Notes under the pieces: generated by a model
The model's database searches: none
The model's input: only the letters and a program-made list of their open reading frames with translations
Told to the model about the DNA's origin: nothing
Made by a program: the position numbers and the translations under genes
Part shown: positions 14,548 through 22,992 of the stretch, one piece after another
How positions within the stretch are numbered: position 1 is the stretch's first letter
Layout of the letters: every line of letters begins with the position of its first letter
Assembly: GCA_937894335.1 (NCBI GenBank)
Contig: CALCRU010000043.1
Location: 1-51,887, forward strand
DNA length: 51,887 bases
From: an uncultured Treponema sp.
GTDB taxonomy: Bacteria > Spirochaetota > Spirochaetia > Treponematales > Treponemataceae
Direction: 5' to 3'

Positions 14548-16028
14548 GCATCTACCGGAACTTTTGCCGCCTCTTCTTCCTCAAGTTGCTTTAGGGTTTT
14601 TGTTGTCTTTAAAAGTTCAAAAACATCTTCTTCCCTAAGGATTTTGAGGGCTTCGTTCAGCTGAACATCATAGTCCAAATCGTAAGTGGAATATCCGTGG
14701 CGGCGCTCAACCTGATTTCTAACAAGTTTGCGAAGTACGCGCAGATCCAGATTGTATGTCTTTTTAAGTTCCACTGCGTAAGAGGTAATGTCTGCTTCCG
14801 TCATATTTTCATGGTCATCAACATAGCGGTAAATTGTGTCATCATCCAGAAGCTGCTGATATGTTTCTATTTCTTCTGGAGTAAAGTCTGCAAATGCAAC
14901 TTCCCTGTCAGGAAGAATTCCTATCTTGTCAATGTTTGTGTCACTGGGGGAATAGTAGCGCGCAATGGTCAGTTTGAATCCGTCATCGTCTCCAAGCTGA
15001 ACCGGATACTGAACGCTTCCCTTACCGTATGTTCGTGTTCCTACAACATAGGCTCGGTGATAGTCCTTTAGTGCGCCGGTAAGAATTTCACTTGCGCTTG
15101 CAGTGTTTGCGTTTACAAGAACCACAATGGGAATTGTCTTTGCAACAGTTGTCTTTGAACCTGATGCACGATATGTGGAATTTTCGTAACGAAGTCTGCT
15201 CTTTGTAGAAACAATAGTTCCTGAGTCAATGAACTTGTCTGCAATGTCAACGGCACTGCTTAAAAGACCGCCACCGTTATCGCGCAAGTCAATGATGAGT
15301 CCCGTATAGTTCTTTTTCTTAAACGAGTCAATTGCTTCCTGAACATGGGTTGCAGTTTCTGTAGAAAAGCCAGAAATGTCAATGTAGCCCACAGTTCCAA
15401 TCATGTCGTAGTTTACGGTTACATTTTCAATTATAGCCCTTACCAGAGTGCGTTCAAATATGTCTGTCTTTCCCCGGCGAACTGTTACCGTTACAGAAGT
15501 ACCAACTTCGCCCCTAAGCATTCCCAAAACTTCGTTCATGGTAAGGGGTGCAGTATCTTGACCGTTTATTGCAATGATTTTGTCTCCGGCCCTTATTCCT
15601 GCATTGTATCCGGGAGAATTTTCTATGGGCTTTACAACTTCCACATAGGCCGGCTTTTCTTCGGTACCGCTTACAGCCTTTGTTATGGAAAGTCCTACGC
15701 CACCAAAGGCACCCTGAGAAATGTCTGTAATTTCGCGCCAGGCGTCCTTGTCAAGATATGTGGTGTGTTTGTCGTCCAGACTGTCCAACATGCCCCTTAC
15801 AGCACCTTCATACACCTTTTCCAAATCTACATCGTCAACATACTGATACTGAATGTATTGGAAGACGCGGTTAATAAGTTCAAGGTAGCGCTTCTGACTC
15901 TTGTAGTCTGCGGAACCTGTATTTGTCTGAGACTGAGCAAAGCACTGGGATGCACCAATGGCAAGCACTAGCAGAATGCAAAAATGCGTAAAAACCTTTT
16001 TTAAACCCGAAACCGAAAAGTACTTCAT
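14544..16028 (-). CDS. S41-family carboxyl-terminal processing protease
   Basis: The protein is about 494 residues with an N-terminal signal peptide (hydrophobic core VFTHFCILLVLAIGAS, then CFAQ), so it acts in the periplasm. A PDZ domain (about residues 100-190, GYNAGIRAGDKI) precedes the tail-specific protease core. The Ser/Lys dyad lies in TASASEI (near residue 310) and YGKGSVQ (near 335). CtpA proteases trim or degrade envelope proteins. The start at 16028 is preferred to 16037 because it lies seven bases after a TAAAAT -10 box and gives a typical signal peptide. It is first in a four-gene operon. Confidence 0.92.
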   Translation of the reverse strand: MKYFSVSGLKKVFTHFCILLVLAIGASQCFAQSQTNTGSADYKSQKRYLELINRVFQYIQYQYVDDVDLEKVYEGAVRGMLDSLDDKHTTYLDKDAWREITDISQGAFGGVGLSITKAVSGTEEKPAYVEVVKPIENSPGYNAGIRAGDKIIAINGQDTAPLTMNEVLGMLRGEVGTSVTVTVRRGKTDIFERTLVRAIIENVTVNYDMIGTVGYIDISGFSTETATHVQEAIDSFKKKNYTGLIIDLRDNGGGLLSSAVDIADKFIDSGTIVSTKSRLRYENSTYRASGSKTTVAKTIPIVVLVNANTASASEILTGALKDYHRAYVVGTRTYGKGSVQYPVQLGDDDGFKLTIARYYSPSDTNIDKIGILPDREVAFADFTPEEIETYQQLLDDDTIYRYVDDHENMTEADITSYAVELKKTYNLDLRVLRKLVRNQVERRHGYSTYDLDYDVQLNEALKILREEDVFELLKTTKTLKQLEEEEAAKVPVDA

Positions 16029-16035
16029 GGAAAGC

Positions 16036-16065
16036 ATTTTACTATTTTTCCGTGTCGGATTTCAA
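16036..16065 (-). promoter_or_regulatory. ctpA promoter, predicted leaderless start
   Basis: On the minus strand TTGAAA (16065-16060), an 18-bp spacer and TAAAAT (16041-16036) are followed by seven bases and the ATG at 16028. The -10 box includes the first two bases of the alternative ATG at 16037, which argues against that start. Confidence 0.55.
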
Positions 16066-16096
16066 GCCATAGAAGGAGAAGCCTGTGTGCAGGAGA

Positions 16097-16120
16097 GGAG
16101 AACATAAAGTGCTGTTCTCC
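16097..16120. repeat. perfect inverted repeat in the ctpA/CNB intergenic region
   Basis: GGAGAAC (16097-16103) and GTTCTCC (16114-16120) are a perfect 7-bp inverted repeat with a 10-bp spacer. No T-run follows on either strand, so it is not an intrinsic terminator. It could be an operator for one of the divergent genes. Confidence 0.4.
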
Positions 16121-16138
16121 AGCATATAGGCCCACTGA

Positions 16139-16165
16139 TTGACAAACCTACAGCATTTTTATACC
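16139..16165 (+). promoter_or_regulatory. possible promoter of the CNB regulator gene
   Basis: A consensus TTGACA (16139-16144) is followed after 15 bp by TATACC (16160-16165). The spacer is short, so the call is tentative. A purine-rich Shine-Dalgarno sequence (AAGGGG) lies between it and the GTG start. Confidence 0.4.
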
Positions 16166-16191
16166 ATAAAACAAAGGAAAGGGGATTTTTA

Positions 16192-17382
16192 GTGCTACAG
16201 TTAGCAGTTACCAATTTTAGTGCAAATACATACCTCACCATCGAAGGAAATTCCGATGCAGACCGTTTCTTCATTATTCAGAAGGGGCAGGTTATGTGTC
16301 AGCAGGCAAGCGATCCTTCAAACACCACAAAACTTGGACCGGGAGACTTTATTGGTGTTGTTCCCTGCATGTCAGGACACAGTCAGATAGAAAGTGCAAT
16401 TGCCGCAACAGATGGTTCTGCAATAGCAGTAAGGCGCGACCAGTACCCTGAGCTTATCATGCGAAACACCCCTGTCGCCATAAAAATCATCCGCACATTT
16501 GCAAACAACATGCGCAATGTTAACGAGGAACTTTCTCGCATTACACTGGGCCGCTCCATAGTTGACACAGCAGAAAATATAATCGGCGTGGCAGAATACT
16601 ACGACAACGCAGGACTTACAGACATAGCCGCATACGCCTACTATCAGTATTTAAAGGAATGCCCCAACGGTGCCGGCATAAACAAGGCCAAGCAGCGTTT
16701 TGTTGCCCTTAAGCCTAGGTCAAAAGCGGTCTACTACGAACCCAGCAACGATTTAATCCGTTCTTATCCAAAGGACACAATGATAATGGCAGAGCACCAG
16801 CGCGGTCAGGACATGTTCATCATACAGGAAGGAGTCGTCCGCATTACAAAAGTTGTAGACGGCTCAGAAGTAATTCTTGCCATGCTGCAGAAGGGAGACA
16901 TGTTCGGAGAAATGGCCCTTCTTGAGGACAAGCCCCGTTCCGCCTCGGCAATAGCCCACGAAGACTGCCGCCTAATGACCGTAAATCATGCAAACTTTAA
17001 CCAAATGGTTTCCACCCAGCCCCAAATGATTTTCCGCCTAACTACGACACTGGCAGAAAGGCTCTGGTCCATGAACAGGCAGCTTATAAACACAAGAATT
17101 TCTGACCCTGTAGAAAAACTGATTGACATGCTGGCCCTTCAACTTGAAAAACAAAAGAAGGACTTCCCCAAAGGCACACCCTACCAGACAGACTTGGGAA
17201 CAAGAGACCTTGTAAAGATGTGCAGCATACCAGAATACCAGCAGCCGGCGGCAATGACAAAATTTGAATCCGACATTCGCATAAGAATCTTCGGAGGAAA
17301 AATAATAGTCCGCGATGTGCCCGACCTTATAGAACAGGCGGCATTTTACCGCAAGCGCATGGAAAAGCAGGCAAAAAAATGA
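16192..17382 (+). CDS. tandem cyclic nucleotide-binding (Crp/Fnr-like) regulator
   Basis: The 396-residue protein has two cNMP-binding domains. The first (about 1-110) has a degenerate phosphate-binding cassette (GDFIGVVPC). The second (about 180-300) has a full cassette, GDMFGEMALLEDKPRSAS, including the Arg-Ser-Ala that contacts the cyclic phosphate. A helical C-terminus (from about residue 300) resembles a worn Crp winged helix (DLVKMCSIPEYQQPAAMTKF), so DNA binding is possible but unproven. The GTG start has AAGGGG at normal spacing. The next gene overlaps by 4 bp. A predicted adenylate cyclase lies 1 kb downstream, which suggests cAMP as the ligand. Confidence 0.85.
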   Translation: MLQLAVTNFSANTYLTIEGNSDADRFFIIQKGQVMCQQASDPSNTTKLGPGDFIGVVPCMSGHSQIESAIAATDGSAIAVRRDQYPELIMRNTPVAIKIIRTFANNMRNVNEELSRITLGRSIVDTAENIIGVAEYYDNAGLTDIAAYAYYQYLKECPNGAGINKAKQRFVALKPRSKAVYYEPSNDLIRSYPKDTMIMAEHQRGQDMFIIQEGVVRITKVVDGSEVILAMLQKGDMFGEMALLEDKPRSASAIAHEDCRLMTVNHANFNQMVSTQPQMIFRLTTTLAERLWSMNRQLINTRISDPVEKLIDMLALQLEKQKKDFPKGTPYQTDLGTRDLVKMCSIPEYQQPAAMTKFESDIRIRIFGGKIIVRDVPDLIEQAAFYRKRMEKQAKK

Positions 17383-17930
17383 AAAGAAGCGTAGCACTGT
17401 TGGCAGTCTTTGCACTACTCATTTTTGCATACATTCCTCTTTATGCTTCAGAACCGCTTCCCAACGGATACGGCGGAATAGAACTGGGAATGACCATTGA
17501 CGAAGTAAAGGAAATCCTTAAAAAAAATCCCCAGTTCGGCTACAGAGGAGAAAGGGATGTTTCACTTTTGCCCGGAGAAAACCGTGTTCTTATAGAAACC
17601 GACTCTTCACTGGCTTCACCCTACTCTTTTCTTACCCAGTGCTGGTTTCAGTTTTATGACGGAAAGCTTTACATCATTACAATAAATTTAAATCAGACAA
17701 AGATGGACCACTACTCAGTGTTCAGTACGCTATGCTCAAAGTACGGAAATCCCGGCGCCCTTAATCCTTCAAAGTCAGAATGGAAAAATGATTCCGTGCT
17801 GATGGTACTGGAGCGTCCTCTTACCCTTAAGTACACAGACCGCAAAGTGTTTGACCAGCTTCAGCAGCAGGCACTAGCCCGAGAAAGCGCCGCAGAACTT
17901 ACCAGAGAACAGTTTCTGGAGGGACTGTAA
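17379..17930 (+). CDS. exported protein of unknown function
   Basis: The 183-residue protein has a clear signal peptide (basic start, core VALLAVFALLIFAYIPL, then YASEP), so it is secreted to the periplasm. The mature part begins GGIELGMTIDEVKEILKKNP, a pattern seen in small periplasmic proteins of unknown role, and continues with alternating beta strands. No catalytic motif is seen. It overlaps the upstream CNB gene (ATGA) and shares TAATG with the downstream DUF192 gene, forming a three-gene operon. Confidence 0.75.
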   Translation: MKRSVALLAVFALLIFAYIPLYASEPLPNGYGGIELGMTIDEVKEILKKNPQFGYRGERDVSLLPGENRVLIETDSSLASPYSFLTQCWFQFYDGKLYIITINLNQTKMDHYSVFSTLCSKYGNPGALNPSKSEWKNDSVLMVLERPLTLKYTDRKVFDQLQQQALARESAAELTREQFLEGL

Positions 17931-18421
17931 TGCATTCTGTCTGCAAAAGAATTTTCTTCATTTCCCTACTTGTTTTTTTTGCATCAGTAACGGCTTCTTG
18001 CGACACACGAAAATACAAGCTACCTGTTGAACCCCTTACCATAACAAAGCAGGACGGAACCACAGTTACCGTAAGTGCAGAACTTGCAGTCAAGGAAGAA
18101 GAACGCTCCTACGGATTTATGAACCGCAAAAATATACCAGACGGAACAGGAATGCTCTTTGTATTTGAAGCGGACCAAATCTTAAGCTTTTGGATGAAGG
18201 ATACGCCACACCCTCTTTCCATAGCCTACATAGACTCAAGGGGAATCATTACAGACATATTTGACATGACGCCCTACTCTCTTTCAAGCATAAAAAGTTC
18301 TCGCTCGGTAAGGTTTGCACTGGAAGTTCCCCAGGGATGGTTTAAAGAAAACGGAATTACAAAGGGAGACTCTGTAACTTTGGAAAGCGGATCTTCCCTA
18401 ATGATTTTGGTGCGGCAGTAA
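17930..18421 (+). CDS. DUF192-family exported (lipo)protein
   Basis: The 163-residue protein has a hydrophobic N-terminus ending in a possible lipobox (VTASC) and then a DUF192 domain: ELAVKEEERSYGFMNRKNI, GMLFVFEADQILSFWMKDT, PLSIAYIDSRGIITDI and a late FALEVPQGWF. DUF192 proteins are small single-domain extracytoplasmic proteins whose role is not established. Start and upstream stop overlap by one base. Its 3' end faces the cyclase gene with a 9-bp gap and no visible terminator. Confidence 0.88.
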   Translation: MHSVCKRIFFISLLVFFASVTASCDTRKYKLPVEPLTITKQDGTTVTVSAELAVKEEERSYGFMNRKNIPDGTGMLFVFEADQILSFWMKDTPHPLSIAYIDSRGIITDIFDMTPYSLSSIKSSRSVRFALEVPQGWFKENGITKGDSVTLESGSSLMILVRQ

Positions 18422-18430
18422 CAAAAAAAT

Positions 18431-19831
18431 CTACATAAGAAAGCGACAGTTCATAAGCCCCTTTCCTTTTACTTCAACCTGAAGGGCCTCCGAATAAGAA
18501 AAAGAATCTTTTGTCTGATTATAAGTTTCTTCCGACACATGAATTTTCATAGGCTCACCAGTACTTTCCATACGGCTTGCAACATTTACAGTGTCACCCC
18601 AAATGTCATAGATAAATTTTGTCTTTCCTATAACTCCTGCAACAAGGGCGCCAGTATTTATTCCTATGCGGATTTTTACCTTGCACTTGTAAGCCTTGTT
18701 AAAAGACTCCACATCTTGTAAAAGCCCCTTTGCAAAGCGGCATATTTTTTTTGCTCCGTCGTTTTCAGAAAGTTCGTTAAGTCCGCATGCCGCCATGTAA
18801 GCGTCGCCTATGGTCTTGATTTTTTCTATACCTTCCCTTTCAGCACGCTGGTCAAAGAGTGTGGTCATTTTGTTAAGCATTAAGACAGTCTGTTCTGCCG
18901 TCATTTTGCTACTCATCCGAGTAAAGCCTACAATGTCCGTAAACAAAACCGTTGCATTGGGATACCTTTTAGAAATTGTCTTACCGGGATGTTCCGCAAG
19001 TTCCATCGCTATTTCTTTGGGCAGAATGTTAAGCAGAAGGTTTTCGGCCTTTTTGTTTGCAATGCGAAGTTCCCTTGTGCGCTCGTCTACGGTCTGTTCA
19101 AGTTCCTTCTGGTAACGTTCAAGAAGTTCTATTTCAAGTTTGTGGGCCTTTTCTACAGCAACATTTGAATCCTGAATTGTAAAAATAAAGAGGACTATTA
19201 CCATGCCAACCGTGGTCATGTCTGCAAGATAGAGTCCCTGAAAGTTAAACTGAATTATAGTTGCCACAATAGGGGCCAGCGTAAAGGAAAAAATCAGTAT
19301 TAAAATCCGCCGGTCAATTTTTTTAATTCCCATAAAAATGCAAACAAGCTGAATCAACAGAATGAGCAGGGGGAATGCATACGAAACAACTCTTCCTCTG
19401 GTGCGCATGTAAAAATTGTTTTCGTCAAACTGATAGTAGTATCCCGTAAAGTGGGCTACAATCAGAACGACAAGTCCAAGGGTAAAAACAATTTCCACAA
19501 CCCGAAGCAGAGTGTTGGGCTTTTCTTTTTTTTCTTTGTAAAGACTTACCAAATAAAGGTTGTATGAATCCAAAACAAGCAGGGTAAAAAGACAGTAACT
19601 AAATTTTGAAATGCGGACACACCACCAGCCCATGGAAGAAGGATTCCCGTTGTAGGACAAAAAGAGCATGTTGGAAATAAGAAGCAGGGCCGAACTTAAT
19701 TCCAAACATATCATTGCGGATTTTTTTAATTTAGAAATGTTTTTTGAATAGGCGGTTAGAAGTGCAATTACCCAGCAAATTCCCTGAAGCACAAGCATTA
19801 TTTGAAACTGGTATTTTAGCAAAAACTCCAT
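18431..19831 (-). CDS. membrane class III adenylate cyclase
   Basis: The 466-residue protein has about six or seven transmembrane segments (to residue ~215), a coiled coil (about 220-265, ELEQTVDERTREL) and a class III cyclase domain. Metal-binding Asp residues lie in LFTDIVGFT and TIGDAYMA. The purine-specifying positions are Lys in EKIKTIGD and Asp in FIYDIWGD, the adenylate pattern, so cAMP rather than cGMP is expected. The transition-state Asn/Arg are in WGDTVNVASRMEST. AAGGTGG lies before the ATG. The tandem CNB protein nearby is a natural effector candidate. Confidence 0.92.
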   Translation of the reverse strand: MEFLLKYQFQIMLVLQGICWVIALLTAYSKNISKLKKSAMICLELSSALLLISNMLFLSYNGNPSSMGWWCVRISKFSYCLFTLLVLDSYNLYLVSLYKEKKEKPNTLLRVVEIVFTLGLVVLIVAHFTGYYYQFDENNFYMRTRGRVVSYAFPLLILLIQLVCIFMGIKKIDRRILILIFSFTLAPIVATIIQFNFQGLYLADMTTVGMVIVLFIFTIQDSNVAVEKAHKLEIELLERYQKELEQTVDERTRELRIANKKAENLLLNILPKEIAMELAEHPGKTISKRYPNATVLFTDIVGFTRMSSKMTAEQTVLMLNKMTTLFDQRAEREGIEKIKTIGDAYMAACGLNELSENDGAKKICRFAKGLLQDVESFNKAYKCKVKIRIGINTGALVAGVIGKTKFIYDIWGDTVNVASRMESTGEPMKIHVSEETYNQTKDSFSYSEALQVEVKGKGLMNCRFLM

Positions 19832-19856
19832 CCATCCACCTTATGTTGTCTACATT

Positions 19857-20999
19857 CTACAGTTGCGCCACCTGACTTTGTGCCAGCCTGTCATTGGGGT
19901 CAATTTCAAGAACAGTCTCAAAGTATTTTTTTGCCTCATCCCTCTTACCCCTTTTTAGGGCAAGGAATCCCAGGTTGCTGATTATTTTTGTATTGTCCGC
20001 ATCCATGTTAAGGGCATCTATAAGGCTGTCCTCCGCTCCCTCAAAGTCGCCAGTTTCCATTTGACAGATTGCAAGTTCGTTCAAAGTGTCGGGGCTTTCG
20101 TCTCCACCTTCGCACTCACGGGCATGTAAGAAAGCCTGCATTGCATCTTCGTAACGCTCAAGACGACGAAGTCCCCATCCCAAAAGGAACCACGCATTCC
20201 ATACAGCAGGATTTGACTGAAGAAATTTTCTTATTGCCTCAAGGCCCTTTTCTTCCTGCCCCGAAACAATGTAATCGTAGGCCGCATGAAACTGTTCGTC
20301 TTCAAGATTACGTGACTTAATTTTGTCTATCATTTCCTGAGCACGCTCTTTTTTGTAAAGTCCGTTTTCGCCCAGTTCCTTGTCATCAAAGTCTGCTGTA
20401 AGGGCAAGATAGCTTTCAAAGCATCCCTTTGCGCCGCTAAAATTGCGCCTCTTAAAATGAAAGAATGCTGCGTTAAAAAATGCATCAGGAATTTCTGGGT
20501 CAGCATTCATTGCTTCGGTGTAGTAGTTTAAGGCAAGAGCATCGTAAGCGTCGGCATCTTCGTGCAAATCATTCCGCCGATAAGAGTCTGCCCTTTGGTC
20601 AAAGTAAAGAGCCATGTTAAGGGTAATGGCCATATCCTTAGGATCAAGTCCGTGAAGAGCTGTCCAAATTTCTTCCGCTAGATCCCAGTCTTCATTCTTG
20701 GTCTTAAGAATTGCCGCTTCTGCAAGTTCCTTTTTTATGTTGGGCCTAGCTTCTAGCATAATCCGCCGGTAATAGTCGGCATGTTCGTTGTTTTTGTCGT
20801 AGGCCAAGACCGTAAGAATTCCAGAAAGAATTTGTTCCTGAGTAAGATCTGCAATGTTAAAAGAAGAAGCGTCATCATCAGGCTTTTTCTGAACAGGAAG
20901 AGGAATGCTGGGGTCTATGTTCATTGCGTGATTAGAAAGATTTATATCTTCTGGTAAAGAGACAAAGAAAACTGAATCAAGGGGATTAGACTGTGCCAT
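19857..20999 (-). CDS. tetratricopeptide-repeat protein
   Basis: The 380-residue protein has no signal peptide and is largely made of TPR-like helix pairs. Clear units include MAITLNMALYFDQRA, DAFFNAAFFHFKRRNFSGA, NAWFLLGWGLRRLERYEDA, TLNELAICQMETGDFEGA and ISNLGFLALKRGKRDEA. It is presumably a cytoplasmic scaffold; the partner is unknown. It begins three bases after the PilZ gene's stop, so the two are co-transcribed and may act together. Confidence 0.85.
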   Translation of the reverse strand: MAQSNPLDSVFFVSLPEDINLSNHAMNIDPSIPLPVQKKPDDDASSFNIADLTQEQILSGILTVLAYDKNNEHADYYRRIMLEARPNIKKELAEAAILKTKNEDWDLAEEIWTALHGLDPKDMAITLNMALYFDQRADSYRRNDLHEDADAYDALALNYYTEAMNADPEIPDAFFNAAFFHFKRRNFSGAKGCFESYLALTADFDDKELGENGLYKKERAQEMIDKIKSRNLEDEQFHAAYDYIVSGQEEKGLEAIRKFLQSNPAVWNAWFLLGWGLRRLERYEDAMQAFLHARECEGGDESPDTLNELAICQMETGDFEGAEDSLIDALNMDADNTKIISNLGFLALKRGKRDEAKKYFETVLEIDPNDRLAQSQVAQL

Positions 21000-21002
21000 A
21001 CG

Positions 21003-21944
21003 CTACGCCTGAGGAGCCGAAACTGCCGGAGGGGGATTTCCTTCCGCACTCTGAATGCCGCCACCGTTCATTGCCTTTAGGCTTGCCGCAGCCTGTGCAA
21101 GCTGCTCTGGAGACATTCCCTGCTGAGTAACTTTATCCATTTGAATTTTGCGTGTCGTGTTAAGGTAATTGTTGATGTGAATCTTGTAGGAAACAGGAAC
21201 CATCTGTTCTGCAAAGGCAATGTTTGCGCTTACCACATCCTTTCTGCCTTCTATGTGTGCAGCCGACATTATTTTTCCGCCAAGCTGAATTGTTTCCTGA
21301 GGTTCTTCAAAATCAACCTTGAGAATTACATCCTTGTTTACAAGAAAGTTCTGAAGTCCCATAAGAACCACACTTGCGCCACCAAAACTTAAATTGCGAA
21401 GGACACAGTGACGGGGAACATTCTGAACTATTACAATAGTTTCTGCTTTGGGAATTCCCAACTTTCGCATGGAATCCTGATTGATTGCAATGCGCTCTTC
21501 CTTTCTGCGGACTGCATTTATGTTTGCGTCAAGAAGATGTCCCAGTTTTTCTATAAAATCTTCCGGGGGACGCTGGGTAAAATCAATGGAAACCACGGCA
21601 AGGTCTCCGTTACCAGCATAGGGCTTTACTTCTGAAACTTTTCCTGCAATAAAAAAGTTCATGTACTGACCGTTGGGCTCAAAAAAACAGAAGCGAACAT
21701 TAGCAAGAGGATTGCCTTTTGCAGAAAGTTCCTTATATGCGCTACCTTTTGTTCCTACTATGACCTTTGCCTGGGTAAAAGAAGTTGAATTTATGATGCA
21801 TGGCCACTGTCCGCCGTTACACTTAACATAAATCTGACGCGGATCCATTGCCAAAGTACGAATTATGTCTTTTGTAAAAGTAACTTCGGTGTTACGGTAT
21901 TCTTCGTAATACTGAGCAATCTGCTGACTGGTTATCATTGCCAT
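21003..21944 (-). CDS. PilZ-domain protein, probable c-di-GMP receptor
   Basis: The protein is about 313 residues. The N-terminal half (about 1-140) is a beta-rich domain without a clear name. The PilZ domain follows with the RxxxR motif RKEER and NLSFGG (matching D/NxSxxG), the two halves of the c-di-GMP site, so binding is predicted. The C-terminal tail is low-complexity, rich in Ala, Gln and Pro. The start at 21944 is chosen because TACTAT ends seven bases upstream with a good -35; a TTG at 21950 and an ATG at 21938 are alternatives. There is no Shine-Dalgarno sequence. Confidence 0.85.
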   Translation of the reverse strand: MAMITSQQIAQYYEEYRNTEVTFTKDIIRTLAMDPRQIYVKCNGGQWPCIINSTSFTQAKVIVGTKGSAYKELSAKGNPLANVRFCFFEPNGQYMNFFIAGKVSEVKPYAGNGDLAVVSIDFTQRPPEDFIEKLGHLLDANINAVRRKEERIAINQDSMRKLGIPKAETIVIVQNVPRHCVLRNLSFGGASVVLMGLQNFLVNKDVILKVDFEEPQETIQLGGKIMSAAHIEGRKDVVSANIAFAEQMVPVSYKIHINNYLNTTRKIQMDKVTQQGMSPEQLAQAAASLKAMNGGGIQSAEGNPPPAVSAPQA

Positions 21945-21951
21945 ATGCAAG

Positions 21952-21980
21952 ATAGTAACATATCGATTGAATTATTTCAA
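21952..21980 (-). promoter_or_regulatory. promoter of the PilZ-TPR operon
   Basis: On the minus strand TTGAAA (21980-21975), a 17-bp spacer and TACTAT (21957-21952) lie seven bases before the ATG at 21944. Its -35 sits inside the spacer of the oppositely directed HAD-gene promoter. Confidence 0.6.
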
Positions 21981-21995
21981 TAGATGGGGTAAACT
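21967..21995 (+). promoter_or_regulatory. promoter of the HAD phosphatase gene
   Basis: TTGAAT (21967-21972), a 17-bp spacer and TAAACT (21990-21995) are followed by eight bases and the ATG at 22004. No Shine-Dalgarno sequence is present. It is interleaved with the PilZ promoter on the other strand. Confidence 0.55.
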
Positions 21996-22003
21996 CATTT
22001 TTC

Positions 22004-22660
22004 ATGCGGAACTACACTCATATTTTCTTTGATTTTGACGGAACGCTTTTTGACACTTCTGAAGGCGTATACAAGTCATTTGACTATGTAGCTGATTTTT
22101 ACGGCATTAAGATAGAAGATAAATCAGTTTACAGCACTATGATTGGGCCTCCACTTTTAGAAAGTTTTTCCAGAGTCTTCGGATTTTCGGGCGACAAGCT
22201 TACAGAGGCCATGGCAAAGTACAGGGAATACTACACGGCAAGAGGAATGTATGAATGCAGGCTTTACGACGGCCTTACAAAACTGATTCAGGCACTACGG
22301 GATGCAGGCAGGAAGATTTTTGTAGCCACTAGCAAGCCAGAAGTGTACGCTAGAGCAATTCTAGAAAAGAAGGGAATACTGAACCTGTTTGATTTCGTAG
22401 GCGGAAGCGATTTGGAAGAAGCAGTTAGAGTAAACAAGGTTGACATAATCAATTATGTTCTTGACACCCAAGGCATTACCGACAGGGCAAGCTGCCTTAT
22501 GATAGGCGACACCCACTTTGACATTCAGGGTGCATGCAGAGCCGGTCTAGACTCGCTGGGCATTCTGTGGGGCTTTGGCAAAAGGGAAGCACTAGAATCC
22601 GCCGGTGCAACATACATAGCAGAAAATCCCCAGTCAGTGCAGGAACTCCTGCTCTCCTAA
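22004..22660 (+). CDS. HAD-superfamily hydrolase, phosphoglycolate phosphatase-like
   Basis: The 218-residue protein is a class I HAD phosphatase. Motif I is FFDFDGTLFDTSEG (nucleophile Asp and acid/base Asp), motif II is VATSKP, motif III Lys lies around KKGIL, and motif IV is MIGDTHFDIQGA. The helical cap between residues 15 and 80 is of the Gph/PgmB type. The substrate cannot be told from sequence; phosphoglycolate or another small phosphate ester is typical. It is monocistronic and is followed by a repeat-containing gap. Confidence 0.9.
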   Translation: MRNYTHIFFDFDGTLFDTSEGVYKSFDYVADFYGIKIEDKSVYSTMIGPPLLESFSRVFGFSGDKLTEAMAKYREYYTARGMYECRLYDGLTKLIQALRDAGRKIFVATSKPEVYARAILEKKGILNLFDFVGGSDLEEAVRVNKVDIINYVLDTQGITDRASCLMIGDTHFDIQGACRAGLDSLGILWGFGKREALESAGATYIAENPQSVQELLLS

Positions 22661-22957
22661 GTAAGGCTGGGCTGTTTGCATACAAAATGTGCAGTCTGCC
22701 AAGAGGGACCATGTTTGCATACAGAGTGTGCAGTTTGCTAAGGGCGCGCGCTGTTGGCATACCGCATGCGCAATCTGCTAAGGGCGCATAACAGAGTGCG
22801 TAGGGGGAAGCGGGACACAAAAGCCGCTTTGCGCGTGCGAGCAGAGCGAGTCTAATACCAAATACGCGCAACCGTGGCTTTAGGGGCACGATTCCACCGT
22901 AAGCACCCTGTTCCGTGTTTGCATACAGAATGTGCAGTTTGCATACGCGCCCCAGCA
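22661..22957. repeat. four short direct repeats with ~40-bp spacing
   Basis: Units beginning GTTTGCATACARARTGTGCA start at 22674, 22713, 22753 (more diverged) and 22917. The first three are 39-40 bp apart; the fourth lies 164 bp on. Units 2 and 3 share the following GCTAAGGGCGC. The stretch between units 3 and 4 is more G+C-rich than its surroundings and has a possible remnant near 22786. Readable frames across the repeats look fortuitous. The last unit ends just upstream of the purH -35 box. There are no direct-repeat/spacer features of CRISPR. Confidence 0.65.
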
Positions 22958-22986
22958 TTTACACAAGTACAGTTTTCCTGTATCAT
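22958..22986 (+). promoter_or_regulatory. purH promoter, predicted leaderless start
   Basis: TTTACA (22958-22963), a 17-bp spacer and TATCAT (22981-22986) are followed by six bases and the ATG at 22993. There is no Shine-Dalgarno sequence. This geometry rules out the longer in-frame start at 22915. Confidence 0.6.
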
Positions 22987-22992
22987 ACCCCT

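Noticed and set aside
22674..22951. Repeats as a CRISPR array
   Set aside because: Only four diverged units with no constant-length unique spacers after the third, and no cas genes in the window.
22497..22958. Minus-strand frame of 153 codons with repeated KLHxLYAN
   Set aside because: It runs antisense into the end of the HAD gene, and the repeated residues simply reflect the DNA repeats; no start signal.
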